This document shows, one piece after another, positions 25,510 to 34,052 of a DNA stretch of 64,000 nucleotides. Position numbers and translations under genes: made by a program. The stretch's first letter is position 1, and each line of letters begins with the position of its first letter. The notes beneath the pieces are model-generated. The model made no database searches and was not told the origin of the DNA. It worked only from the letters and a program-made list of their open reading frames with translations. This DNA comes from Chloroflexota bacterium (GTDB lineage Bacteria; Chloroflexota; UBA6077; JACCZL01). The stretch is from positions 124,001-188,000 of the forward strand of contig JADLFM010000062.1 in the NCBI GenBank assembly GCA_020845495.1, in the 5' to 3' direction.

Positions 25510-26757
25510 TTAGAACACGAGCACCTGGACCCATTCGCCTTCGGTGAGCCCTCCCTTATCGAGCGCGATCTTGACCATGCCATCCGACTTGACCAGGGTG
25601 TAGATCAGGTTCGATTTTCCGAAGACCGGCTCGGCCCACAGGCCATCCGGCCGCTGCTCGATGCGGACCTGAAAGTAGTCCTCACGCCCGGGCGCCGAGG
25701 CCACGTTGCGGGCCAGGCGGGCTAGCAGGGCCGGGCGCTGGGGCAGCCCCTGGCCTCCGCTCAGCCGGTGCAGCGTCGGCCCAACGAACAGATCGAAGGT
25801 GACCATGCACGAGACCGGGTTACCGGGCAGCCCGAAGACCGGCCGGTCCCCGACCATGGCGAGGATCGTCGGCTTGCCGGGCTTCAGCGACACGCCGTGC
25901 ACCAGCACGCCCGGTTCTCCGAGCGAGGCGATCACCTGAGCCGTCATGTCGCGGGTGCTGACCGAGCTACCTGCCGACAGGATCAGCACGTCAACCTGTT
26001 CCAGCCCCTCACGCGCTGCTCGCTCCAGGTCAGGGTAGACGTCCGGCACGATCCCCATCCGCACGGGGATATGGCCGGCCCGCTCTACCATCGTCGCGAT
26101 GGTGTAGCTGTTGATGTCGCGGACCTGCCCGGGGGCCGGCTCCTGCTCGGGCGGCACCACCTCGTCGCCGCCGCTGATGATGCCAACCCGCAACCGCGAC
26201 GCGACGTCGACGTCGGTGATACCGAGCGCGAGCAGCCCGCCGATGTCCTGGGGGCGCAGGGTGTGGCCGGCTGGCAGCAACGCGTCACCGCGCGTCACGT
26301 CTTCGCCGACCTGGATGACGTGCTCGCCGGGCGCAACCGGCCGCAGCACCTCGATGGTCGAGCCATCAACATCCTGAGTGTGCTCCACCATGACGACAGC
26401 ATCGGCGCCCTCCGGCACCATCCCGCCGGTCGCGATCCGCACGGTCTCCCCGAGGCGTGGGCCGCGCTCGGGCGTCTGGCCCATCAGCACCTCGCCGACC
26501 ACGGTCAGGTAGGCCGGCAGCCCCTCACTCGCCCCGAATGTGTCGGCCGCCCGCACGGCGTACCCGTCCATCGTCGAGCGCGGGAAGGCCGGCAGGTCCG
26601 AGGGAGAAGCCAGCGGCGCGGCCAGCACACGGCTCAGCGCGTGCTGGGTGCGGATGCGTTCGGTGGCGCGCGGCCCCTTCAGGAACGGTGCCAGCCGGCC
26701 AAAGGCGTCGCCCGGCGTCAGGACGTTGAACAGTTCTTTCGGGGCGCCGAGATTCAT
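25510..26757 (-). CDS. moeA: Molybdopterin molybdenumtransferase
   Basis: The 415-residue protein is a stand-alone MoeA. Its domains follow the family order: an N-terminal linker domain with LPAFPRSTMDGYAVRAADT, the substrate domain with IATGGMVPEGADAVVMVE and EDVTRGDALLPAGH, the MPT-binding domain with VRDINSYTIATMVERAG and ILSAGSSVSTRDMTAQVI, then PGLPGNPVSCMVTFDLFVGP and a C-terminal barrel. It lies upstream of the MoeA-PBP fusion in the same direction. Two MoeA forms side by side may serve molybdenum and tungsten or different target enzymes; that is inference. Confidence 0.94.
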   Translation of the reverse strand: MNLGAPKELFNVLTPGDAFGRLAPFLKGPRATERIRTQHALSRVLAAPLASPSDLPAFPRSTMDGYAVRAADTFGASEGLPAYLTVVGEVLMGQTPERGPRLGETVRIATGGMVPEGADAVVMVEHTQDVDGSTIEVLRPVAPGEHVIQVGEDVTRGDALLPAGHTLRPQDIGGLLALGITDVDVASRLRVGIISGGDEVVPPEQEPAPGQVRDINSYTIATMVERAGHIPVRMGIVPDVYPDLERAAREGLEQVDVLILSAGSSVSTRDMTAQVIASLGEPGVLVHGVSLKPGKPTILAMVGDRPVFGLPGNPVSCMVTFDLFVGPTLHRLSGGQGLPQRPALLARLARNVASAPGREDYFQVRIEQRPDGLWAEPVFGKSNLIYTLVKSDGMVKIALDKGGLTEGEWVQVLVF

Positions 26758-26893
26758 GGTGCTCCCGCCGTCAGGTCGAGTCGAAGAGGTGCGCCGGGAA
26801 TTGTATCAACCCGTCGCGGCGCACTCGCCGCGGCGCCAAGATGGGGCGGTGGGCCGTCAGACCGTGCGGCGGCGCCTCGCCAGCTTGGTGCGG

Positions 26894-27361
26894 CTACTCC
26901 TCGCGCAGATCCACCACTCGACCGCCCGTGATCCGCACGAGCAGATCCGGCTGAATCGGAAATACGGCGTTCGGCGTGCCGGCCGCCGCCCAGACCTCGT
27001 CGTACTGGAGCAAGTCGCGGTCGACGACGACGTCCACAGGGGTGGCGTGACCGAGCGGCGGCACCCCGCCGATGGCGAAGCCGGTCGCTTCACGCACCGC
27101 CCCGGCGTCAGCACGCTCGATCGTCTTGCCGACGATGCTTGCCAGTCGGGCCATATCCACACGGTTCGAGCCAGAGACCAGGGCCACGAACGGCGTACCG
27201 TCCGCCAGGAACACCAGCGACTTGACGATGCGTGGCACGCTCGTTCCGATAGCGGCGGCAGCATCAGCGGCGGTACGGGTACTCTTGGCGAAGTCGACGA
27301 TACGCGTCTCAACTCCAGCCGCTGCGAGCGCATCGGCGACGCGCTTCACGGAAGGCTTCAC
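26894..27361 (-). CDS. YbaK/ProX-type aminoacyl-tRNA deacylase
   Basis: The 155-residue protein is a single YbaK editing domain. The conserved features are TAADAAAAIGTSVPRIVKSLVFLADG, with the Lys that orients the substrate, then ALVSGSNRVD, and the C-terminal ATGFAIGGVPPLGH, which forms the binding pocket. These enzymes hydrolyse mischarged tRNAs such as Cys- or Ala-tRNA(Pro). The GTG at 27361 has an aggagg ribosome binding site. It is divergent from the M3-like gene. Confidence 0.92.
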   Translation of the reverse strand: MKPSVKRVADALAAAGVETRIVDFAKSTRTAADAAAAIGTSVPRIVKSLVFLADGTPFVALVSGSNRVDMARLASIVGKTIERADAGAVREATGFAIGGVPPLGHATPVDVVVDRDLLQYDEVWAAAGTPNAVFPIQPDLLVRITGGRVVDLREE

Positions 27362-27387
27362 AGCTCATCCTCCTCTTGGAGCAATGC

Positions 27388-27393
27388 TATACT
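27388..27393 (+). promoter_or_regulatory. Candidate -10 box of the M3-like gene
   Basis: TATACT, preceded by gc, is 55 nt before the ATG at 27448 and lies in the divergent spacer. The -35 region is weak. Confidence 0.35.
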
Positions 27394-27447
27394 CGCCGGA
27401 GCGCCCGCCGCATCGCGCGCAGCTTCGGACGCCGGCGCGGAAGCTAG

Positions 27448-28956
27448 ATGTTGCAGCTACACCTGTACGAACGCGACGCGGATGCGCTGCTCGGCGGCCT
27501 CGCCCGCGCACACTACCTCTGGTCCACTGGGCGCTGGCCGATCCCCGGCCTCGTGCCCCTGTTCGAGCGTTATCCGGACGTGGTCTCGCTCTATACCTAC
27601 GAGCAACTGCTGGACGTCGAGATCGAGCCGCGCCAGGCGGCTCACCTGCGGGCCTTCGCTCTCGATATTCACATCCGAGCGGCGACAGCAGCCCACACCG
27701 ACCGCCTCGCGGCAGCCGAACGGCAGGCGAGCGTCGAATGGATGGGCGATGCCATCTCGCTCGACGAGGCGCGCAAGATCGCCGGCCTGCTCCCCGACCG
27801 AGCGCCCCGCCACGAGCTCGACGAGAACATTAGAGATGCCGAGCAGGCACTCGTGCGGCAGCGCCTCGACGCCCTCCGGGCCGAGCGTCAATGCGTGAGC
27901 GAGTTCGAGCAGTACGGCCTGCCGACCGACAACCTGGCGTTCTGGGCCGACGTGCGTGGGGCCGATATCGACGCGTTGTCGGCGCTGGCCCGGTTGATCC
28001 TGGAGTCGACCGCCGACCTGTACGCCAACGCCCTGCGCGATCAGATCGTCCACCACGACCTCGACGGCGCCGACGTCTGGGACGTCGACCTCGCCTGGAT
28101 CCTGCGGGGCACCCAGTACGATCGGGTCTACCCGGCCATCTCGCTCATGCCATCGGCCATCCGCACGCTCGGCGACCTCGGCGTGCGGTTGGAGGAGCAG
28201 TCGGCCGTGCGCATCGACCTTGCGCCGGCGGCAACGAAGGGCGCTGGCGTCCTCTGCGCGCCGATCGCCATGCCCGAAGACGTCGTCGTCTCCTTCGATC
28301 CACGCGGCGGCCGCCTCGACTACCAGCGCCTGCTACGGGGCCTCGGCGCCGCCGAGCGCCACGTCCATCAGGACCACACCCAGCCGTTCGCGTACCGGCG
28401 CCTGGGGGACCTCGCCGTCCTCGCAGGGTACGGTGGGCTCCTTGCCGCGCTAACGGGCCGCGAAGACTGGCTCCAGCTGCGCCTGAACGCCGAGGCGGTG
28501 CGCGACGCCGTCCGGCTGTCCGCATTCGAGCGCCTGTACCAACTCCGACGGGCGGCAGTGAGCCACCTCTACGAGTGCGAACTACGGTCGGCCGAGGAGC
28601 CGGAGGCAATGGCCGACCGGTACGTCGATCTGTTCAGCGACACACTCGGCATCCGCGCCTTCCCTGAACGATATCTCGACGTCGTCGCCGGACGCGACGC
28701 GCTGACTGGGGCGGCGCAGCCGCTGACCGGCGCCGGTGGGATGCGGGCGGCTGCGTTCGCCTGCCAGCTTGGCGGCTTCCTCGCCGCCGAGTACGACGCC
28801 GACTGGTTCCGTTCGGGACGGGCCGGCCGCTTCCTGGTGGACCGCTGGCGCGAGGGCCAGCGCTACACCGCCGAGGAGATGGTCCGCTTCCTCGGCTACG
28901 ACGGTCTCGACATCCGGCCCTTGATCGAAGAGCTACGCGCCGGCCTGGAGGGCTGA
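27448..28956 (+). CDS. M3-like peptidase fold without zinc site
   Basis: The 502-residue protein is alpha-helical and its C-terminal half aligns by eye with M3-type oligopeptidases. Near residue 260 it reads GAGVLCAPIAMPEDVVVSFDP, then GGRLDYQRLLRGLGAAERH, then PFAYRRLGDLAVLAGYGGLLA. Active relatives have LLHEAGH or similar at the RGLGA position and a Glu in the following TEGFA helix. Here both zinc His residues, the catalytic Glu and the third ligand are gone. The end (FACQLGGFLAAEYDADWF, GQRYTAEEMVRFLGY) matches the family tail. It is probably a non-catalytic binding protein; its role is unknown. Coding bias and length look intact, so it is not obviously decaying. Confidence 0.65.
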   Translation: MLQLHLYERDADALLGGLARAHYLWSTGRWPIPGLVPLFERYPDVVSLYTYEQLLDVEIEPRQAAHLRAFALDIHIRAATAAHTDRLAAAERQASVEWMGDAISLDEARKIAGLLPDRAPRHELDENIRDAEQALVRQRLDALRAERQCVSEFEQYGLPTDNLAFWADVRGADIDALSALARLILESTADLYANALRDQIVHHDLDGADVWDVDLAWILRGTQYDRVYPAISLMPSAIRTLGDLGVRLEEQSAVRIDLAPAATKGAGVLCAPIAMPEDVVVSFDPRGGRLDYQRLLRGLGAAERHVHQDHTQPFAYRRLGDLAVLAGYGGLLAALTGREDWLQLRLNAEAVRDAVRLSAFERLYQLRRAAVSHLYECELRSAEEPEAMADRYVDLFSDTLGIRAFPERYLDVVAGRDALTGAAQPLTGAGGMRAAAFACQLGGFLAAEYDADWFRSGRAGRFLVDRWREGQRYTAEEMVRFLGYDGLDIRPLIEELRAGLEG

Positions 28957-29055
28957 CGCGGGCGCGACGCTACCGCGCTCGAACAGGCGCGGACGCCGCA
29001 CACCCCAACGCACACCGCCTCAGTCTGACACGGTCGAGACGTGCCACACGCCGGA

Positions 29056-29274
29056 CTACTTGAAGCGGTAGGTGATCCGGCCGCGTGTCAGGTCGTAGGG
29101 CGACAACTCCATCTTCACGCGGTCACCCGCCAGGATGCGGATGAAGAACTTGCGCATCTTGCCACTCACGTGCGCTAACACCAGATGGCCGTTGTCCATC
29201 TCGACCCGAAACGTCGCGTTCGGCAACGCCTCGACGACGGTCCCTTCGACCTCAACCGCGGTACCCTTCGCCAT
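29056..29274 (-). CDS. infA: Translation initiation factor IF-1
   Basis: The 72-residue protein is a full-length IF-1, an OB-fold factor that binds the 30S A site during initiation. It contains [65 protein letters not shown] in the order expected. It stands alone, away from any ribosomal protein operon. The ATG at 29274 is preceded by aggggg at good spacing. Confidence 0.97.
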   Translation of the reverse strand: MAKGTAVEVEGTVVEALPNATFRVEMDNGHLVLAHVSGKMRKFFIRILAGDRVKMELSPYDLTRGRITYRFK

Positions 29275-29754
29275 TCACACCCCCTGCGCGCCCCGACTCG
29301 GGGCCGCGAATCTCGTGCTACGCTCGACGCACTCCGAACCCTGACGCCGGGCAGGAACGGGCGCACCACTCCCGAACGACACAGCACGTAGGACCACTGT
29401 GCCACGGAGGATCTTACCTGACCGAAAATCGCCCCCACCACTGGCTGCACCGATAGCTACACCGATTCGGGCGCGCCGCGCCCCTGCTCACCAGGGGAGT
29501 TGTTGGTAGGGGCACATGGCCTTCACGCCGTCGAAGACGGGCGGCGGCGTCGGCCGTTCGTCGTAGGCTGTTCGTCGGAGGCCCTTTCTCGTGGGCCGTT
29601 CAGTGGGCCGTTCAGTGGGCCGTTCAGTGGGAGGCTCGGACGGGGTCACGGCGGCCGTCTTCGACCAGGGCCGGCGTGCTCGGGATCGTGCTCTGATCAT
29701 CCCCACGCTCATCGTCGGCGCGCCTGGCAAGGACGGGCCGATCTGGCGCCAGAC
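29275..29754. other. Spacer between infA and ABC permease gene
   Basis: This 480-bp stretch carries the infA promoter region on the minus strand and a 12-bp minisatellite at 29591-29631. I see no supported gene in it; open frames here follow the repeat and have no protein features. Confidence 0.5.
29591..29631. repeat. 12-bp minisatellite, three and a half copies
   Basis: The unit gtgggccgttca is repeated at 29591, 29603 and 29615, followed by a partial gtggg. All full copies are identical. Confidence 0.85.
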
Positions 29755-30669
29755 TCAGCGCTTGAGGCGCGGATCGAGAGCGTCCCTGAGGCCGTCGCCG
29801 AGCAGGTTGAAGCCAATCGCCACCAGCAGGATAGCGAGACCGGGGATCGTGGCAAGCTGCGGACTGCTGGTGATGAAGTTGCGGCCGGTCGAGAGCATCG
29901 CGCCCCATTCAGGCGTCGGGGGCTGTGGTCCGAGGCCGAGGAAGCTCAGGCCGGAGGCGGTCAGAATGGCGGTTGCCAGCCGAAGCGAGGTCTGGACCAC
30001 GAGCGGGGGCGTCACGTTCGGCAGGACGTGGCGCAGCATGATCGCGCCGTCCGGCGCCCCGAGCGCGTGCGCGGCCACCACGTAGTCTTGTTGGCGGACC
30101 GAGAGCGTCGAACCCCGCGCGACACGGGCGAAGGCCGGAATCGAGAAGACGGCGACCGCCACGACAACGTTCACCGTGCCCGCGCCGAGCGCCGCGATGA
30201 TCGCGATGGCGAGCAGGAAGCCCGGCATCGCCAGCAGCACGTCCATGAAACGCATGATCAGCGTGTCGGTCCAGCCGCCCCGAAAACCCGCGACGATCCC
30301 AAGCGTCGTGCCGATCGCGAGCGAGACGAGCACGGCAGCGAGCGTGATTAGCAGGGTGATCCGCGCACCCCAGAGCACCCGGCTCAGGATGTCCCGCCCA
30401 AGCTCATCGGTCCCGAGCGGATAGGCAGCCGAGGGCGGCTGGAGTTGTTGCCCGAGCGTGAAGGCGGTCGGATCGTGGGGAGCCAGGACCGGTGCGAAGA
30501 TGGCGGTCAGGACGAACAGCAGGATCAGGGTCAGGCCGACCACGGCCGCCCGGCTCTGGCGGAACTGCCGCACCACCGAACCAGAGAAGATGAACGGGAC
30601 GGACCGGGTCCGGCGGCGCGCCGCCGCCTCGGCGGCCGACCTCTGGTGTGCCACTCGAGAGTCAGACAT
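29755..30669 (-). CDS. Oligopeptide-type ABC transporter permease (DppC/OppC)
   Basis: The 304-residue protein has the OppC N-terminal membrane region (RQSRAAVVGLTLILLFVLTAIFAP, HDPTAFTLGQQLQPPS, YPLGTDELGRDILSRVLWGAR) and a six-helix permease core. The cytoplasmic EAA-like loop that docks the ATPase reads QDYVVAAHALGAPDGAIMLRHVLPN. It is the last gene of a minus-strand operon with a DppB permease and a binding protein, with ATPase genes absent from the window. The substrate is probably a peptide or a similar small molecule. Confidence 0.93.
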   Translation of the reverse strand: MSDSRVAHQRSAAEAAARRRTRSVPFIFSGSVVRQFRQSRAAVVGLTLILLFVLTAIFAPVLAPHDPTAFTLGQQLQPPSAAYPLGTDELGRDILSRVLWGARITLLITLAAVLVSLAIGTTLGIVAGFRGGWTDTLIMRFMDVLLAMPGFLLAIAIIAALGAGTVNVVVAVAVFSIPAFARVARGSTLSVRQQDYVVAAHALGAPDGAIMLRHVLPNVTPPLVVQTSLRLATAILTASGLSFLGLGPQPPTPEWGAMLSTGRNFITSSPQLATIPGLAILLVAIGFNLLGDGLRDALDPRLKR

Positions 30670-30703
30670 TCAAGAATCGGCCAATCCGGACTCAGCCATC
30701 AGC

Positions 30704-30742
30704 CTCAGTCATCGGGTTCAGTCACCGGGTTCAGTCATCGGG
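30704..30742. repeat. 13-bp minisatellite, three copies
   Basis: Copies ctcagtcatcggg, ttcagtcaccggg and ttcagtcatcggg run head to tail. They lie in the 139-bp gap between the two permease genes of one operon. Confidence 0.8.
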
Positions 30743-30808
30743 AGTCGGCTGCTTGGCGCTCCCCGTTCGCCATACGGCCCGCGGCATTGGTGGTAGCAGA
30801 TCCGCCCA

Positions 30809-31729
30809 TCAGTCGTACCTGATGCGTGGATCGAGCTTGACGTACAGCAGGTCGACCAGCAGGTTCACCAGCACGAACGTCACTGACAGCATCATGATCG
30901 TGGTCTGAACGACCGCGATGTCTCGCCGCGCGATCGAGTCGACCAGGAGCCGGCCCAGTCCCGGCCGGGCGAAGACGGTCTCGGCCAGCACCGACCCGCC
31001 CATCAAGTACCCGACCTGAAGCCCCGCTACTGTCACGGTCGGAATCAGCGCGTTCTTCAGGGCGTGGCGCACCAGTACGGTGCGCTCCTTCAGCCCCTTA
31101 GCGCGCGCCGTCCGCACGTAGTCCTGACGCAAGACCTCGAGCATGCCGGAGCGGGTCTGGCGGGCGATGATCGCCGTCGAAGCCGAGCCGAGCGCAAGCG
31201 CTGGCAGGGCGAGTTGGGCCAGCGTTCCGGCCCCTGAGCTTGGCAGCCAACCCAGCTCCACCGAGAAGAGCAGGACCAGCATCAGCCCGAGCCAGAAGAC
31301 CGGCATCGAGACGCCGATCAACGCGATCAGGGTCGCGATGTTGTCCCAGATGGTGTACTGGCGCGTCGCCGAGACGATGCCGGCCGCGAGGCCCACAACG
31401 ATGGCAATGGCGAGCGCGGCAATGGCTAGCTCGGCGGTGGGTTCGATCCGGCTGCTGATCTCGTCGATGACCGGCCGTCGTGTGACTGCCGAGCGCCCGA
31501 AGTCGCCGTGCAGCGAGCGCCAGAGGTAGGTCAGATACTGCTCGTACACCGGCCGGTCCAGCCCGAGGGCGTGGCGGATGTTCTCCACGTCCTCGGCAGT
31601 TCCGTCGGTCCCGGCCATCACCTGCGCGACGTCGCCAGGCACCATTTTCATGATCCCGAAGACGATCAACGAGACTCCGAGCACGATCGGGATCGTCCAG
31701 AGGATGCGCTGAACGACGTAGCGCGCCAT
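30809..31729 (-). CDS. Oligopeptide-type ABC transporter permease (DppB/OppB)
   Basis: The 306-residue protein starts with the usual DppB helix (RYVVQRILWTIPIVLGVSLIVFGIM) and the periplasmic loop GLDRPVYEQYLTYLWRSLHGDFGRS. Its ATPase-docking loop is QDYVRTARAKGLKERTVLVRHALKNALIPTV. Six helices are visible. It begins 10 nt after the binding-protein frame, consistent with one operon. Confidence 0.94.
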   Translation of the reverse strand: MARYVVQRILWTIPIVLGVSLIVFGIMKMVPGDVAQVMAGTDGTAEDVENIRHALGLDRPVYEQYLTYLWRSLHGDFGRSAVTRRPVIDEISSRIEPTAELAIAALAIAIVVGLAAGIVSATRQYTIWDNIATLIALIGVSMPVFWLGLMLVLLFSVELGWLPSSGAGTLAQLALPALALGSASTAIIARQTRSGMLEVLRQDYVRTARAKGLKERTVLVRHALKNALIPTVTVAGLQVGYLMGGSVLAETVFARPGLGRLLVDSIARRDIAVVQTTIMMLSVTFVLVNLLVDLLYVKLDPRIRYD

Positions 31730-31739
31730 ACCGCCGGTC

Positions 31740-33514
31740 TCAGGTCTTCTGGACGGTGGCCGGTGTGACCGAGCCGCTCTGAAGGAAGCGGAAGGCGGAG
31801 ACGTTCTTGCGCTGGCCCCAGATGTTGGTGAGGTGCATCAGGTAGACGAGCGGCTGGTCCTTCCAAATGAGCTCCTGAGCCTGCTTCAGGATCGGCAGCC
31901 GCTTGTCCTGATCGAACGTCTCCTCCTCTTCCCTGATCAGCTTGTCCACCTCCGGGTTGCTGTACCCGTAGTGCTGTGCCGTGACCGTCTTCAGGGTAGC
32001 GTCGGAGTGATACATCCGGTACAGGTGGTAGTCGATGTATTCGCTGGTCTTGAGCAACAAGAAGACGGTGCCGGCCATGGTGTCTGGATCGGCCTGCAAC
32101 TGCGGGACGAGTTCAGCGCTCTGGATCTTGACGATCTGGGTGCGAATGCCGGCGTTGTTCCAGAAACCCTGCATCGCTTCGGCGACCTGATCGTCGCCGG
32201 CCCAACGGCCGCTGACGTAGCGGATCGTTGCATCGAAACCGTTCGAGTAGCCGGCCTCGGCGAGGAGTTGCTTCGCCTTCGCGGCATCGTAGGGGATCGA
32301 ATCGAAGTCGGCGGTGCCCCAGAGGCCGGGGATGGATGGAGTATTCAACGGCAGCGCCGTGCCCCGCATGATCGTGTTGACGATCGCTTGCTTGTCGATC
32401 GACTGGTTCAGCGCGTAACGCACGCGGACGTCGCTGAAGGGAGGCTTCGTCTGGCGGGGCTCAGCTTCGACGACGGTCAGGCCCGGCGTCACGTTGACCG
32501 ACAGGCTGGCGTCACCCTTGAGCGCCTCGACGTCGGCAGCCGGCAGGTTGAGAACGATATCCCCCTCGCCGGTCCGGAGCGCGACGACCCGGCCGCCTCA
32601 GGAATCGGCCGGTAGATCCAACGCCGCACACCCGGCTTTGGCCCCCAATAGTCCGCGAAGTACTCGGTGACGACACGCTGGTTTGGGATCCACTCGACGA
32701 ACTTGAACGGGCCGGTACCGACCGGATTCCGCCCGATGTCCTTGCCGTACTTCTGGAGCGCGGCCGGGCTGACGATCCGGACCGCGCCGTCGGCCATCAG
32801 GAACGGGATGTCCGGCGAGGTTGGATCGGTCACGATCTTGACGGTGCCGTCGTCGGGCGTTTGAACGTCCTTGATGAGGGTGTAGCTGCCTCGCCGCGAC
32901 GAGACGGTGTCCTTGTCCAGCAGGTGCTCGATGGTCGCCTTCACGGCCTGCGAGGTGAAGGTCGTGCCATCGTGGAACTTGACGCCCGGACGGAGGTGGA
33001 ACGTCCAGATCTTCCCATCGGCGCTAACGTCCCACGCGGTCGCCAGGGCCGGCTGGAGTTCCATCTTGTCGTTCCAGACCGTCAGCCCCTCGTACATCGG
33101 GTTCAGCGCCGACTGGAACGGGCCGGTACCGGGGGCTGGGTCAAGGCTGGCCGGCTCAGTGCCGTCCACCACGACGACGTCGACATTCTTGACGTTCGCC
33201 GGCGCAGACGAGGCGGGCGCGGCCTGGGCAACGGGCGAGGCAACGGGCGAGGCCACAGGCGAGGCAGCAGGAGACGCTCCCGGCGACGCGGCTGGGGATG
33301 CGCCCGGCACAGCGCCCGGCGAGGCGGCCGGTGCGGCAGTAGACGCGGCCGGCTTTGACTGCGCCTGCGGCGGCAGTTGGGTAGGTACGACCTTCGGCGC
33401 GGCAGTCGGTCCGCTTGTGGGAGCGGCGGGCGCGGCTGAGCCGCACGCACTCAGCAAGGCAACGCCGGAGCCGGCGGCAATCAGGCGGAGGAAGTGGCGG
33501 CGAGTAACCGACAT
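31740..33514 (-). pseudogene. Family 5 extracellular solute-binding lipoprotein gene, frameshifted
   Basis: The N-terminal frame starts at ATG 33514 with a twin-arginine-like MSVTRRHFLRLIAAGSG followed by lipobox LLSAC, then a long Ala/Ser/Pro-rich linker with ASP repeats and the SBP_bac_5 start (GTEPASLDPAPGTGPF). Homology runs to YRPIPEA near 32600, where the frame changes; it continues in another frame as GRVVALRTGEGDIVLNLPA down to 31740. One missing base in gaggcggccggg explains this. Together the parts make a normal binding protein of about 590 residues. Either it is a recent pseudogene or a sequencing error. It heads the operon with DppB and DppC. Confidence 0.85.
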
Positions 33515-34052
33515 GGTCGCATCGCTCCTCGGCTCGCCCAATCCTGGCGAGCCCCCTTCGCAGATAGGATGACAGGTAGTGCACGTATACTGGCTCGCAT
33601 GCTGCGCAAGCAAGAGATTGGATCTGACCGAGGTGCTGGATCGGCTCCGGTACGATATGACCGGGAGTCGGCGTGGACATCTGCGCTCCGGCCACTGCCG
33701 TCGGCGATTGACGCGCGACGCTGCCGCCGGCATCATGTGTCCACGCCTGACGCGAGAGTCCTGAACCACCGGCCCTGGCGCGGGGTCAGGGTGTATGGTC
33801 GAGTCATCTGCGCGTGAGCCCGCGGAAGGTCGATGGTGGGCAGCGCGCCCCCTGGTCGAGGCGGACGCCGAGCACGCCCGATGGAGCGTCGGACGGGCAC
33901 GCTGACGCATGCACACCCTGCTATCAGGCAAGACGAACGAGGAGAAACCGACGCAACAGGGATCTGGGCACGAAGCACACTGCACATCGAAGACACCTCG
34001 AGGCGCACACCGTACGAGCACTGGGGCACCATTTGCTACACCTGATACGACG
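33515..34052. other. Divergent spacer between ABC operon and P-type ATPase
   Basis: In this 538-bp stretch I see no supported gene. A GTATAC box with TATACT on the plus strand (33586-33591) and TATACG on the minus strand could be the -10 of the binding-protein operon, about 70 nt before its ATG. The ATPase frame continues upstream from 34053 but the extra residues are unlike the family. Confidence 0.45.

Noticed and set aside
25768..26931. Plus-strand frame of 387 codons opposite moeA
   Set aside because: It mirrors the confidently assigned moeA frame and has no domain features.
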